The translations under genes and the position numbers were made by a program. A stretch of DNA of 64,000 nt, from assembly GCF_000420425.1 (NCBI RefSeq), contig NZ_ATUX01000011.1:18746-82745 (forward strand). The letters are read 5' to 3'. Position 1 is the stretch's first letter; the number at the start of each line of letters is the position of its first letter. The stretch is from Schaalia vaccimaxillae DSM 15804. GTDB taxonomy: Bacteria > Actinomycetota > Actinomycetes > Actinomycetales > Actinomycetaceae. Below are positions 36,243 to 45,204 of the stretch, piece by piece. The notes beneath the pieces are model-generated. The model did not search any database and was not told where the DNA came from. It saw only the letters and a list, made by a program, of their open reading frames with translations.

Positions 36243-37211
36243 GTGAGCACCTCAGTGACAACCCACGAGGTCGCCACCAAACCCACCCATCAAGCGCGCG
36301 GAGCCGACAAGAATGCCGGCTCCGCCGCCCGGGTCGGACGTGGTGACGGTCTGAGAGCATCGATCTACCTGGCCCCCGGGATGTTGGGCTTCCTCTGCTT
36401 CATCATCATCCCGCTTATCGCATCGTTCATCATTAGCTTCTTTGACTGGTCCCTTTACGGAGGAGCAACCTTCGTTGGGCTCGGTAACTTCCAGCGGATG
36501 CTCAGCGGCGAAGACCCGGCTTTCTCGACGATCATGCGCAACACGGTCGTCTTTGCGTTCTCCTACACAATCCTCAACCTTGTAATCTCCACAGGCCTAA
36601 GCTATTGGCTTCAGCAGATTCCCGAATTCTGGTCACGAGTCCTCCGAGTCATTTTCTTCATTCCGGTCGTCACCCCGATGGCCGGTAACGCATTGATTTG
36701 GCGCCTTCTGCTCTCTGATCAAGGCGTCGTTAATTCGTGGCTCGACAAAATTGGTATCGGCCCCATTTCTTTCCTCAATGAACCTGCTCTGGCGATGGGA
36801 TCACTCCTTGTGATGTCGCTGTGGCAGGGTTTGGGATACAACATTGTGGTCCTGACGGCGGGGCTCAACGGTGTCAATACATCGGTTCTAGAAGCTGCTG
36901 AAATCGACGGTGTCAACGCCTGGCAGAAGTTCTTCAAGGTTGTTTTCCCAATGATTTCCCCAACGGTCTTTTTCTGCACAATCATGACCGTCATCGGAGC
37001 CTTCAAGGTCTTCGCTCAGCCTTACTTCCTGACTATGGGCGGACCGGGCGAAGCCACTAACACCATGGTCTTGGCTCTCTACCGCAACGGTTTTGCCTTC
37101 GACAAGCTGGGTTACGCATCAGCTCTGGCGTGGGTACTTTTCGTGATCGTTATGGTCCTGACCGCACTGCAGTTCAGCCAACAGAAGAGGTGGGTGAATT
37201 ACGATGCCTGA
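36243..37211 (+). CDS. ABC sugar permease, MalF/UgpA type
   Basis: Membrane subunit of 322 residues, six hydrophobic segments after a hydrophilic N-terminal extension of about 35 residues. The coupling loop reads LEAAEIDGVNAWQKFFKVVFPM. The start is GTG 36243, 30 bases after the binding-protein stop. It overlaps the next permease gene by eight bases. As in the GH31 locus, no ATPase gene is present. Confidence 0.92.
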   Translation: MSTSVTTHEVATKPTHQARGADKNAGSAARVGRGDGLRASIYLAPGMLGFLCFIIIPLIASFIISFFDWSLYGGATFVGLGNFQRMLSGEDPAFSTIMRNTVVFAFSYTILNLVISTGLSYWLQQIPEFWSRVLRVIFFIPVVTPMAGNALIWRLLLSDQGVVNSWLDKIGIGPISFLNEPALAMGSLLVMSLWQGLGYNIVVLTAGLNGVNTSVLEAAEIDGVNAWQKFFKVVFPMISPTVFFCTIMTVIGAFKVFAQPYFLTMGGPGEATNTMVLALYRNGFAFDKLGYASALAWVLFVIVMVLTALQFSQQKRWVNYDA

Positions 37212-38058
37212 CACCAAGCTCGCGCGTCGGTCCACGCGAAAGAAAACCTTTACGATTGTTAGCTCTGTATGCTTGACAATCCTGGCGATCCTTTTCCTCT
37301 TCCCCTTCTTCTGGATGCTCGTTACCTCTTTGAAGCCAACATCCGAAGTCTTTTCCGCAGGTTCTTCGCTGGTGGGTTCGCGGCTGGAGTGGTCAAACTA
37401 CCCATCCGCCCTGTCGTCGATTCCTTTCGCCCGTGTCATCCTGAACTCGATCATCGTTTCGGTAAGCGGGTCGCTCCTGGCAATGCTTGTGTCGCTGCTG
37501 TCCGCCTACGCTTTTGCCAGGTTACGTTTCAAGTTCCGCGATCATCTCTTCTTGCTGTTCATCGGTACCCTCGTGCTACCCCAAGAGGTTTTGGTTATTC
37601 CATTGTTCTTAGGTTTGAACAAGCTTGGTCTGACAAACTCGTATTTCTCGCTGATCGTGCCTTTCGCATTCGGAGCTTTCGGAGCGTTCCTCATTCGGCA
37701 ATTCCTCATGCAGCTGCCCTTGGAGTTCGAGGAGGCCGCCCGGATTGACGGATGCAATGACTGGCGCATCATGACCCAGATCCTGCTTCCGCTACTCAAA
37801 GCGCCGATCCTTGTGGTCGGAGTCTTCGCCTTCATCGACTACTGGTCGACATTCCTATGGCCTCTCATCGTGATCAACGATCAGTCGATGGCGACAATCC
37901 CACTGGGCCTGCAGATGTTCTCAGGTGAACGCGGCACCGACTGGGGTCCAATGATGGCAGCCGTCGCCATGACAACTATTCCCTCATTCCTCATCGTCGT
38001 CTTCCTCCAGAAACAACTGGAGAAGGGCGTCGCCCTCGGCGCATTTGGAGGTCGCTAA
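37204..38058 (+). CDS. ABC sugar permease, MalG/UgpE type
   Basis: Membrane subunit of 284 residues with six hydrophobic segments and the coupling motif EEAARIDGCNDWRIMTQILLPLL. The ATG lies inside the end of the previous gene, and the fucosidase ATG follows the stop by one base, with the ribosome site GGAGG inside this gene's last codons. It forms the channel with the preceding permease. Confidence 0.92.
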   Translation: MPDTKLARRSTRKKTFTIVSSVCLTILAILFLFPFFWMLVTSLKPTSEVFSAGSSLVGSRLEWSNYPSALSSIPFARVILNSIIVSVSGSLLAMLVSLLSAYAFARLRFKFRDHLFLLFIGTLVLPQEVLVIPLFLGLNKLGLTNSYFSLIVPFAFGAFGAFLIRQFLMQLPLEFEEAARIDGCNDWRIMTQILLPLLKAPILVVGVFAFIDYWSTFLWPLIVINDQSMATIPLGLQMFSGERGTDWGPMMAAVAMTTIPSFLIVVFLQKQLEKGVALGAFGGR

Positions 38059-38059
38059 C

Positions 38060-39388
38060 ATGGAATTTACACCGAAGAACCTGACCTACTCGGCAACCGA
38101 CTGGGTTGACATCAAACGTCCGACCCCGCAGTGGTACAAGGACACGCCCCTGGGATTCTTCATTCACTGGGGTGCTTATTCTGTGCCGGCGTGGGCTGAG
38201 GACCATGGTGAGCTCGGTACAGAAGCGGATTGGGCTGCCTGGTTCACCCATAACTCCTATGCCGAGTGGTACTACAACACGATCCGCATCGAAGGGTCGC
38301 CTGCCCAGCGACGCCACCGAGATATTTACGGGTCCCTGGACTACGACTCCTTCTTGGATATGTGGGATGCGTCGGAGTGGAATCCTGATGACTGGACGAA
38401 CCTTTTTAAGAATGCGGGTGCCGATTATGCGGTGCTGACAACCAAGCACCACGACGGCATCGCTTTGTGGGATGCCCCAGAGACCGGCAATCGCAATACC
38501 GTTCGGCGGGGGCCACGGCGCAATATCGTCGAAGAGTTCTGCGATTCGACGAGGGCGGCTGGCCTTCATGTCGGCTTGTACTATTCGGGTGGCCTGGACT
38601 GGCACTACCGTCCTTTCCCGCCCATCATGGCTGATGAGGAGTGCAACGATCTGTACCGTCCCAAGGATGCGGAGTACGCGCGTTACGTTTTTGTCCACTC
38701 GAAGGACCTGATTGACCGCTACCGGCCCGATGTGTATTGGAATGACATTAACTGGCCGGATGAGGGTAAGAACTTCGGTGAGTTCGGCTTGGGTCGACTG
38801 ATGGATCACTTCTATCAGGTGTGTCCCGAGGGGGTAACGAATGACCGCTACGGCGGTGTCCATTCAGACTTCCTGACCAGTGAGTACCAACATTTTGGTG
38901 CAGCCGAGGACGCTGCCATGTGGGAGAACTGCCGCGGAGTCGGTTTGTCCTTTGGGTACAACCGCAACGAGGGGCCGGAGCAGTATTTGTCGGGTCCCGA
39001 TGCGGTGCGCCACCTGATCAATGTGGTGACTAAGGGTGGGCGCCTACTGCTTGATGTGGGCCCCAAAGCTGATGGCTCTCTACCCACTGAGCAGTTGGCG
39101 GCTTTGGCTGGGTTGGCTGAGTTTATGGGCCCCCATAAGCCTGAGTTGGTGGCGGGGCAGGTCATTGAGCGTGAGGTGTCGTCCCCAGGTTGGGCCAGGG
39201 CGATTGCTCATGATGATCATGTTGCTGTGTTTGTCGATGAGACATCGAAGACCGTAGCCAACCTGCCTGAAGGGTTTGATTGGTCGCGGGTGTCGATCGC
39301 AAAGGGCAGCGTGTCTTTCGGTGATGGTGAGCTGTCGGTAGAGGTGCCCGAGGGCGTTCCCACTGTGGTGACGGCGCCAAGGAACTGA
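38060..39388 (+). CDS. GH29 alpha-L-fucosidase
   Basis: Cytoplasmic glycosidase of 442 residues with no signal peptide, which fits hydrolysis of imported fucosides. Family segments are FFIHWGAYSVPAW, DYAVLTTKHHDGIALWD, GLYYSGGLDWHY and DVYWNDINWPD; the Asp of WND (D229) fits the nucleophile. GGRLLLDVGPKADGSLP closes the barrel region and a small beta domain follows. Start ATG 38060 has GGAGG nine bases upstream. The operon suggests uptake then cleavage, with the aldose epimerase acting on the freed sugar. Confidence 0.92.
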   Translation: MEFTPKNLTYSATDWVDIKRPTPQWYKDTPLGFFIHWGAYSVPAWAEDHGELGTEADWAAWFTHNSYAEWYYNTIRIEGSPAQRRHRDIYGSLDYDSFLDMWDASEWNPDDWTNLFKNAGADYAVLTTKHHDGIALWDAPETGNRNTVRRGPRRNIVEEFCDSTRAAGLHVGLYYSGGLDWHYRPFPPIMADEECNDLYRPKDAEYARYVFVHSKDLIDRYRPDVYWNDINWPDEGKNFGEFGLGRLMDHFYQVCPEGVTNDRYGGVHSDFLTSEYQHFGAAEDAAMWENCRGVGLSFGYNRNEGPEQYLSGPDAVRHLINVVTKGGRLLLDVGPKADGSLPTEQLAALAGLAEFMGPHKPELVAGQVIEREVSSPGWARAIAHDDHVAVFVDETSKTVANLPEGFDWSRVSIAKGSVSFGDGELSVEVPEGVPTVVTAPRN

Positions 39389-39422
39389 CGTTACTCGTCC
39401 TCGTTAGCTCTTTCATTGCCTG

Positions 39423-39512
39423 CGAGGGACGCCCAAAACTGCGCCGAGGGACGCACAGAGATAGCCACTGGCAATCTTGTGCGTCCCTCGTGAAACTTTT
39501 GGGCGTCCCTCG
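39423..39512. repeat. 22-bp-period repeats arranged as a large inverted repeat
   Basis: Left arm units CGAGGGACGCMC at 39423 and 39445, right arm units GKGCGTCCCTCG at 39479 and 39501; both pairs are spaced exactly 22 bases. The 35-base arms match except for six central positions and could fold into a long hairpin. It lies between the convergent fucosidase and GntR genes and may also terminate both. Confidence 0.85.
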
Positions 39513-39548
39513 GGGGTGGGGCGGGGGTGTGTTGGGAAGGTTGGCGAC

Positions 39549-40322
39549 TTAGTTGGTGGCATTCCCGTCGGTCAAGGTCAACCTGAAAGAGTACAGTTCA
39601 GCGTTGTAAATGTGCGTGCCATATTCGATGACGGTGCCCTCTGAATCGTATGCAGTACGCGTCATTGTCAGGACTGGATCTCCAACTCGCATAGCCATTG
39701 GCTCTGCTTCGCTGGGTCGTAGAATCCGCGCGCCAATCTCCTGGTGAGCAGAAACCGGTCGAATTCCTTTCTCCGCAAGACAGGCATACAGGCCTTTCGA
39801 ATTGAGGTCAGTTAGGCGCGGTGCATGTGCGGCAGCTAGAACGTTGGTCATCAAAGCCAATGGTTGGTCGTCAACCAGACGTCGCCGCACAATGTGGATC
39901 ACTTCGGTTCCAGGGGCGCAGCTCAAGTGTGAGGCAGCTTCTTCATCAGCAAGCTTGACGGAGTAAGAGACCACCTCAGTTGTCGGCGTAAAACCAGCTT
40001 TAAGTAGGTCTTCGTTGAGGGATGTTAAGGACAGCGGGCGGCGAACATGGGTGGGGGTTACACGTGTTCCAGCTCCCCGACGTCGGGTGAGCAGCCCGCG
40101 TGATACAAGGTCTTGAAGAGCTCGCCGTGCGGTGGGCCGAGATACCTCAAGGCGATTCGCCATGGAAACTTCGTCTTCGATTAATTGTCCGGGCAACAAA
40201 GCACCAGTTGTAATCATCTGCCCGAGCGGTTCGGCAATCTGATTGTAAAGAGGAACTGTGCTTTCGCGGTCCAGGCTGATGTTCGGAGCAAAGGGGACTT
40301 CGAGATTTGATGGGGTGGGCAT
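39549..40322 (-). CDS. GntR-family (HutC/UTRA) regulator, probable inositol regulator
   Basis: Regulator of 257 residues. The N-terminal winged helix (about 20-85) contains MANRLEVSRPTARRALQDLVSRGLLTRRRG. The C-terminal UTRA ligand domain includes EVIHIVRRRLVDDQPLALMTN. It is divergent from iolC with 142 bases between starts, so control of the inositol genes is the simplest idea. I see no clear palindrome in that gap. Confidence 0.88.
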   Translation of the reverse strand: MPTPSNLEVPFAPNISLDRESTVPLYNQIAEPLGQMITTGALLPGQLIEDEVSMANRLEVSRPTARRALQDLVSRGLLTRRRGAGTRVTPTHVRRPLSLTSLNEDLLKAGFTPTTEVVSYSVKLADEEAASHLSCAPGTEVIHIVRRRLVDDQPLALMTNVLAAAHAPRLTDLNSKGLYACLAEKGIRPVSAHQEIGARILRPSEAEPMAMRVGDPVLTMTRTAYDSEGTVIEYGTHIYNAELYSFRLTLTDGNATN

Positions 40323-40464
40323 GTTGCGCTCCTAGCCGATGGAGACAAGATTCTGTCACCTGACATTCTATTTGTATGCACAAAGATTGACAATGCCTTC
40401 GTCTACTGCAAACATTATTGAAATCCAATACCCCAAATCCTTCATGGAAAAGTGGAGAAGCCCC

Positions 40465-41442
40465 ATGGATTCAACGAAGAATCTCGATCTGCTAACTATT
40501 GGCCGCAGCGGAGTTGACATTTATCCGCTGGACATCGGAGTTGGCCTAGAAGATGTGTGCTCCTTCGGCAAGTTTCTGGGCGGTTCTCCAATGAACGTGG
40601 CCGTGGCCGCGGCTCGAATGGGACACGACTGCGCCATTCTGACCGGAGTCGGCAACGATCCATTTGGTCGCTACGTTCGCAAAGAGATGCGTCGCCTGGG
40701 AGTTGATGATCAGTACGTTGTCGTCAACTCTGAACTGAACACGCCTGTCACCTTCTGCGAGATCTTCCCGCCTGACGACTTCCCCCTCTACTTCTACCGA
40801 CAGCCAAGCGCCCCCGACCTGCAAATCAGCCCCGAAGACGTACCCACCCGGGCCGTACGCAACGCCAAAATCCTCTGGCTATCGGTCACCGGCCTATCTG
40901 AAGAGCCTTCACGATCAACCCATCACAAGGCCATCGCAGACCGAGCAGGCGGGCTGACCATCCTCGACCTCGACTACCGCCCCATGTTCTGGACTAACGA
41001 GGAAAGCGCACACATCGAAGTCGACCGAGCCCTTGAGGCCACGACAATCGCCATCGGCAACAAGGAAGAATGTCGGATCGCGGTTGGAGAGACGGACCCG
41101 GACCGCGCCGCCGACGCGCTGTTGGAACGTGGCGTTGAAATAGCCGTCGTTAAACAAGGCCCCCTGGGAACCCTGGCAAAAACAGCAGAAGAACGCATTA
41201 TCGTTCCCGTCACCCCCGTCCAAACCTATAACGGTCTTGGAGCCGGAGACTCCTTTGGTGGCTCGTTCTGCCACGGCATCCTCCAAGGATGGGACCTGGG
41301 GCGAATTATCCAATTTGCTTCCACAGCAGGCGCCATCGTTGCCACCCGCCTCGAATGCTCCACGGCTATGCCCACGGAAAACGAAGTCCATCAGCTAATA
41401 GCCCAACATCCCAATACCGCCCCTATCGTCGAAAGCCTGTGA
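40465..41442 (+). CDS. iolC: 5-dehydro-2-deoxygluconokinase IolC
   Basis: PfkB-family kinase of 325 residues that phosphorylates 5-dehydro-2-deoxy-D-gluconate in myo-inositol breakdown. LTIGRSGVDIYPL, FLGGSPMNVAVAAARMG, YFYRQPSAPDLQI and the C-terminal GLGAGDSFGGSF are characteristic of IolC. I used ATG 40465 with GGAGAAG upstream; the earlier in-frame codon at 40339 lies in the promoter region. The aldolase gene follows after two bases, with iolB, iolD and iolA behind it. Confidence 0.93.
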   Translation: MDSTKNLDLLTIGRSGVDIYPLDIGVGLEDVCSFGKFLGGSPMNVAVAAARMGHDCAILTGVGNDPFGRYVRKEMRRLGVDDQYVVVNSELNTPVTFCEIFPPDDFPLYFYRQPSAPDLQISPEDVPTRAVRNAKILWLSVTGLSEEPSRSTHHKAIADRAGGLTILDLDYRPMFWTNEESAHIEVDRALEATTIAIGNKEECRIAVGETDPDRAADALLERGVEIAVVKQGPLGTLAKTAEERIIVPVTPVQTYNGLGAGDSFGGSFCHGILQGWDLGRIIQFASTAGAIVATRLECSTAMPTENEVHQLIAQHPNTAPIVESL

Positions 41443-41444
41443 TC

Positions 41445-42317
41445 ATGGGCCTCATCGAAGAACTCAGCCACATCCGTGCCACCGAACCCGAACGTATCGG
41501 GCAAGCTCTTGCAGCCAGACCCCGACCTAAGGTTGACCCCTCGGATAATTGCGCCAAACATATGGTTATTGCCTGTGACCATCCAGCTCGCGGAGCCCTG
41601 GGAGCTGGACGACGCCCCTGCGCAATGGCTAACCGCGAAGATCTTCTAGGTCGTATCGTCACAGCTTTGGATAGACCCGGCGTCACAGGATTCCTTGGAA
41701 CAGCAGACCTAATTGAGGACCTCGCCCTTTTAGGTGCCCTCGACGGTAAAAACGTCTGGGGCTCCATGAACCGCGGTGGGCTTCAAGGAGCCACCTTTGA
41801 AATCGACGACCGATTCACCGGCTACAACGCTGAAGGAATCGAAGCGTCGGGCCTAGACGGCGGCAAAATGCTAGTGCGCATTGACTATTCAGACCCTGCT
41901 ACAGCAGACCTCCTCGAATCGGTGGGAGCAGCTGTGGACGACCTAGCGGACCGAAACCTAGGTGCAATGGTAGAGCCTTTCATTTCCACTCGATCCGGCT
42001 CAACAGTCACCAATGACCTGACGCCAGATGCGGTCATGAAGTCCATCGCCATTGCTCAAGGACTTGGATCGACATCAGCGCGCACCTGGCTCAAACTTCC
42101 CTGCGTTGACAACATGGAACGCGTTATGAGCGCAACCACGTTACCCAGCCTCATCCTTGGCGGTGAAGTATCCGATGATGCAGACGATGCGAGAGCTTCA
42201 TGGGCTCGAGCGTTGGAACTTCCAAACGTCCGAGGTCTCGTGATTGGACGATCCCTTCTATATCCAGCCGACGACGATGTTGCCGGTGCAGTCGACAGAG
42301 CGGTGGAACTGCTATGA
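41445..42317 (+). CDS. Cgl0159-type (beta/alpha)8 aldolase of the inositol cluster
   Basis: TIM-barrel protein of 290 residues with MVIACDHPARGALGAG, NRGGLQGATFEIDDRFTGY and WLKLPCVDNMERVM, where the Lys fits a Schiff-base position. Proteins of this type occur in actinobacterial inositol clusters. It probably cleaves 5-dehydro-2-deoxy-gluconate 6-phosphate to dihydroxyacetone phosphate and malonate semialdehyde, in place of IolJ, which I do not find in the window. The start follows the iolC stop by two bases and its stop overlaps the iolB start. Confidence 0.8.
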   Translation: MGLIEELSHIRATEPERIGQALAARPRPKVDPSDNCAKHMVIACDHPARGALGAGRRPCAMANREDLLGRIVTALDRPGVTGFLGTADLIEDLALLGALDGKNVWGSMNRGGLQGATFEIDDRFTGYNAEGIEASGLDGGKMLVRIDYSDPATADLLESVGAAVDDLADRNLGAMVEPFISTRSGSTVTNDLTPDAVMKSIAIAQGLGSTSARTWLKLPCVDNMERVMSATTLPSLILGGEVSDDADDARASWARALELPNVRGLVIGRSLLYPADDDVAGAVDRAVELL

Positions 42318-43189
42318 ATGACGAGAAATACACCATCCGAGCCGGAGCTAGCGGACACGGTTCCTACACGGTTGACCTCAGCCCCGAACAAGCTGGATGG
42401 GACTGGTCAGGCTTACGCGTACTCGTCCTCGAAGCGGGACAACATATCGATATCTCCGGCGGTGAAGCGGAATTCCTCGTCCTACCGCTGACTGGTGGAT
42501 GCGTTGTCACCATTGGCGTAGACAGCCACCAAATCAATGGACGTGAATCGGTATTTACCGACATCACCGACTACCTGTATGTTCCGCGGCGTACCGACAT
42601 TTCCATCCAATCTGCCGAGGGTGGCCGCTTCGCCCTGCCCTCAGCAGTGGCCACAGCTGACCTTCCGGTGCGTTACTGTCCACGCAGTGAAGTTGGTACC
42701 GGCCTGCGCGGAGCAGGCCCGGCCTCGCGCCAAGTCAACAACTACGCGCTGGGTAACGCCGTAGAAACCAGCCACCTGCTGGCCTGTGAGGTTCTGACAC
42801 CGGGCGGCAACTGGTCGTCCTACCCGCCCCACAAGCACGACGAACACAGCGACATCGAACGCATCCTTGAAGAGATCTACTATTACGAGATTCGGCCGGG
42901 TGCTGACGACGTCCCCGGTTTTGCTCTACAACGCATCTATCCGTCGCCAGGACACGATATCGATGTGTGCACCGAAGTTCACGACGGCGACATCATCACC
43001 ATGCCGCACGGTTACCACGGACCCACCGTTGCCGCCCCCGGCTACGACCTCTACTACCTCAACGTTATGGCAGGCCCCGCAGAAGATGCCGTCTGGCTCA
43101 TGACAGACGACCCCCACCACACGTGGGTGCGCCAAACATGGGAAGACCAAGACGTTGACCCACGCCTACCAATGACGCCGATGAACTGA
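42314..43189 (+). CDS. iolB: 5-deoxy-glucuronate isomerase IolB
   Basis: Cupin-like isomerase of 291 residues converting 5-deoxy-glucuronate to 5-dehydro-2-deoxy-gluconate. The metal-binding cluster is in WSSYPPHKHDEHSD and ILEEIYYYEIRP, and HGYHGPTVAAPGYDLYYLNVMAG matches the C-terminal part. ATG 42314 overlaps the aldolase stop, showing tight coupling. Confidence 0.93.
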   Translation: MNDEKYTIRAGASGHGSYTVDLSPEQAGWDWSGLRVLVLEAGQHIDISGGEAEFLVLPLTGGCVVTIGVDSHQINGRESVFTDITDYLYVPRRTDISIQSAEGGRFALPSAVATADLPVRYCPRSEVGTGLRGAGPASRQVNNYALGNAVETSHLLACEVLTPGGNWSSYPPHKHDEHSDIERILEEIYYYEIRPGADDVPGFALQRIYPSPGHDIDVCTEVHDGDIITMPHGYHGPTVAAPGYDLYYLNVMAGPAEDAVWLMTDDPHHTWVRQTWEDQDVDPRLPMTPMN

Positions 43190-43253
43190 AGAAACAGACT
43201 CGCCCTCGTCGCCCGCAATCCCAACCAGGAACACGATTCAGAACAGAGCCCCC

Positions 43254-45146
43254 ATGTCCACGATCAAACTGACCGTCGCCCAAGCAACCATTCGATTCCT
43301 TATCAACCAATACTCCGAGATGGACGGTGTTGAACACCGCCTCGTGTCCGGAGCTTTCGGTATCTTCGGCCATGGCAACGTCGCAGGTATTGGCCAGGCC
43401 CTTTTGCAAAACGAAATTGACCCAACCCCAGACGGCGGCGAAATGCCATACATTATGCCGCGTAACGAGCAGGGAATGGTTCATGCGGCCGCCGCATACG
43501 CCAAAGCCACTAACCGGCTTCAAACCAAAATGTGTACGGCCTCCATTGGTCCAGGATCGTTGAATATGGTTGTTGGAGCTGCCCTGGCCACCACTAACCG
43601 ACTACCAGTGCTTCTCTTCCCATCCGACCAATTCGCCACCCGCTACCCAGACCCGGTACTGCAACAGATCGAGAATGCTCAGACACTGGACATCACCTGC
43701 AATGATGCCTTCCGTTCAGTGTCGGCCTTCTTTGATCGGATTAACCGGCCCGAACAGCTTCTGCCCAGCCTCATGCAGGCTATGCGGACGCTGACCGACC
43801 CCGCTGATACGGGAGCCGTCGTCATTGCCATGCCTCAAGATGTCCAAGCCGAGGCCTTCGACTTCCCTGAAGAAATGTTTAGGAAGCGGGTCTGGCACGT
43901 GCGCAGGACTCCCGTCGATCAGGCGAGCTTGGATCGTGCTGTCAGCCTCATCAAATCAGCAAAGCGTCCTTTATTGATCGCCGGTGGTGGAGCCATCTAT
44001 TCTCAGGCATCGCAAGAGCTACGCGAATTTGCTGCTGCCACGGGCATCCCGGTTGCCGATACTCAAGCAGGCAAAGGGGCCATTAACTTTGATCATCCCC
44101 AATCCGTTGGAGGAGTTGGGTCTACCGGTGGGGACGCAGCCAATCATTTAGCCGACAAAGCCGACCTGATCATCGGGGTGGGAACCCGCTACTCAGATTT
44201 CACCACTGCATCACGCACCCAATTTAAAAACCCCGACGTACGTTTCATCAATATCAATATCAAAGCATTTGATGCTGTAAAGAATGGCGCCGAAATGCTG
44301 GTGGCTGACGCGCGTGAAACCCTTACCGCCCTGACGCGAGAGCTTGAAGGCTGGCAAGTCTCATCCCACTACCATGACGAGGTCGCCGCCGAGAAGTCGG
44401 CATGGGAATCCAAAGTCTACGAATGCACCCACTTGGGCCACGGACCTTTGCCTGCACAGACAGAAATCTTTGGAGCACTGAACGAGCTGATGAGCGACGA
44501 GGATGTTGTCATCAACGCTGCCGGATCAATGCCTGGTGATCTTCAAGCTTTGTGGCAGGCCCGGACCCCCGTTCAATACCACGTGGAATATGCCTTCTCC
44601 TGCATGGGCTATGAGATCCCGGCAGCTATGGGCGTCAAAATGGCCCTGCCAAATTCCGAAGTTGTTGCCATTGTTGGTGACGGAACCTACCAAATGCTGC
44701 CGATGGAACTGGCAACTGTTGCCCAAGAAGACATCAAAGTCATCTATGTCCTTTTGCAGAACTACGGTTTCGCTTCCATTGGTGCACTGTCTGAATCGCG
44801 CGGATCGCAGCGTTTTGGCACGAGGTATCGGGCCGGTGGGGCTGGGACTGACCACACTGAGGATGGGGTCAAGCTCGACGTTGATATTGCGGCTAACGCC
44901 AGGTCGTGGGGTATTGACGTAATTGAAGTCCGCACGATTGAAGAATTCAAAGCTGCGTACGAGCAAGCTGTGACTGCAGATCATGCGGTCATGATCCACA
45001 TCGAAACGGACCTGTATGGGCCTAATCCGCCCTCGTCGTCGTGGTGGGACGTGCCCGTATCGCAAGTGTCACGGATCGAATCGACCGCCACCGCCTACCG
45101 CGACTATGTCTGCGACCGTGCACCCCAACGCCACTACCTGAACTGA
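43254..45146 (+). CDS. iolD: Trihydroxycyclohexane-1,2-dione hydrolase IolD
   Basis: Thiamine-diphosphate enzyme of 630 residues that opens the ring of 3D-(3,5/4)-trihydroxycyclohexane-1,2-dione. The cofactor Glu is in PRNEQGMVHAAAAYAK. The diphosphate/metal motif starts GDGTYQMLPMELATVAQEDI and ends at LLQNYGF. The C-terminus contains PPSSSWWDVPVSQVS, common in IolD. It is 64 bases after iolB and expressed with it. Confidence 0.95.
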   Translation: MSTIKLTVAQATIRFLINQYSEMDGVEHRLVSGAFGIFGHGNVAGIGQALLQNEIDPTPDGGEMPYIMPRNEQGMVHAAAAYAKATNRLQTKMCTASIGPGSLNMVVGAALATTNRLPVLLFPSDQFATRYPDPVLQQIENAQTLDITCNDAFRSVSAFFDRINRPEQLLPSLMQAMRTLTDPADTGAVVIAMPQDVQAEAFDFPEEMFRKRVWHVRRTPVDQASLDRAVSLIKSAKRPLLIAGGGAIYSQASQELREFAAATGIPVADTQAGKGAINFDHPQSVGGVGSTGGDAANHLADKADLIIGVGTRYSDFTTASRTQFKNPDVRFININIKAFDAVKNGAEMLVADARETLTALTRELEGWQVSSHYHDEVAAEKSAWESKVYECTHLGHGPLPAQTEIFGALNELMSDEDVVINAAGSMPGDLQALWQARTPVQYHVEYAFSCMGYEIPAAMGVKMALPNSEVVAIVGDGTYQMLPMELATVAQEDIKVIYVLLQNYGFASIGALSESRGSQRFGTRYRAGGAGTDHTEDGVKLDVDIAANARSWGIDVIEVRTIEEFKAAYEQAVTADHAVMIHIETDLYGPNPPSSSWWDVPVSQVSRIESTATAYRDYVCDRAPQRHYLN

Positions 45147-45204
45147 TAACCCAGGCGAGCCAGTTGGCCTCGCGCCCTTTCATGACCTCTTAGATAAGGA
45201 TTCA

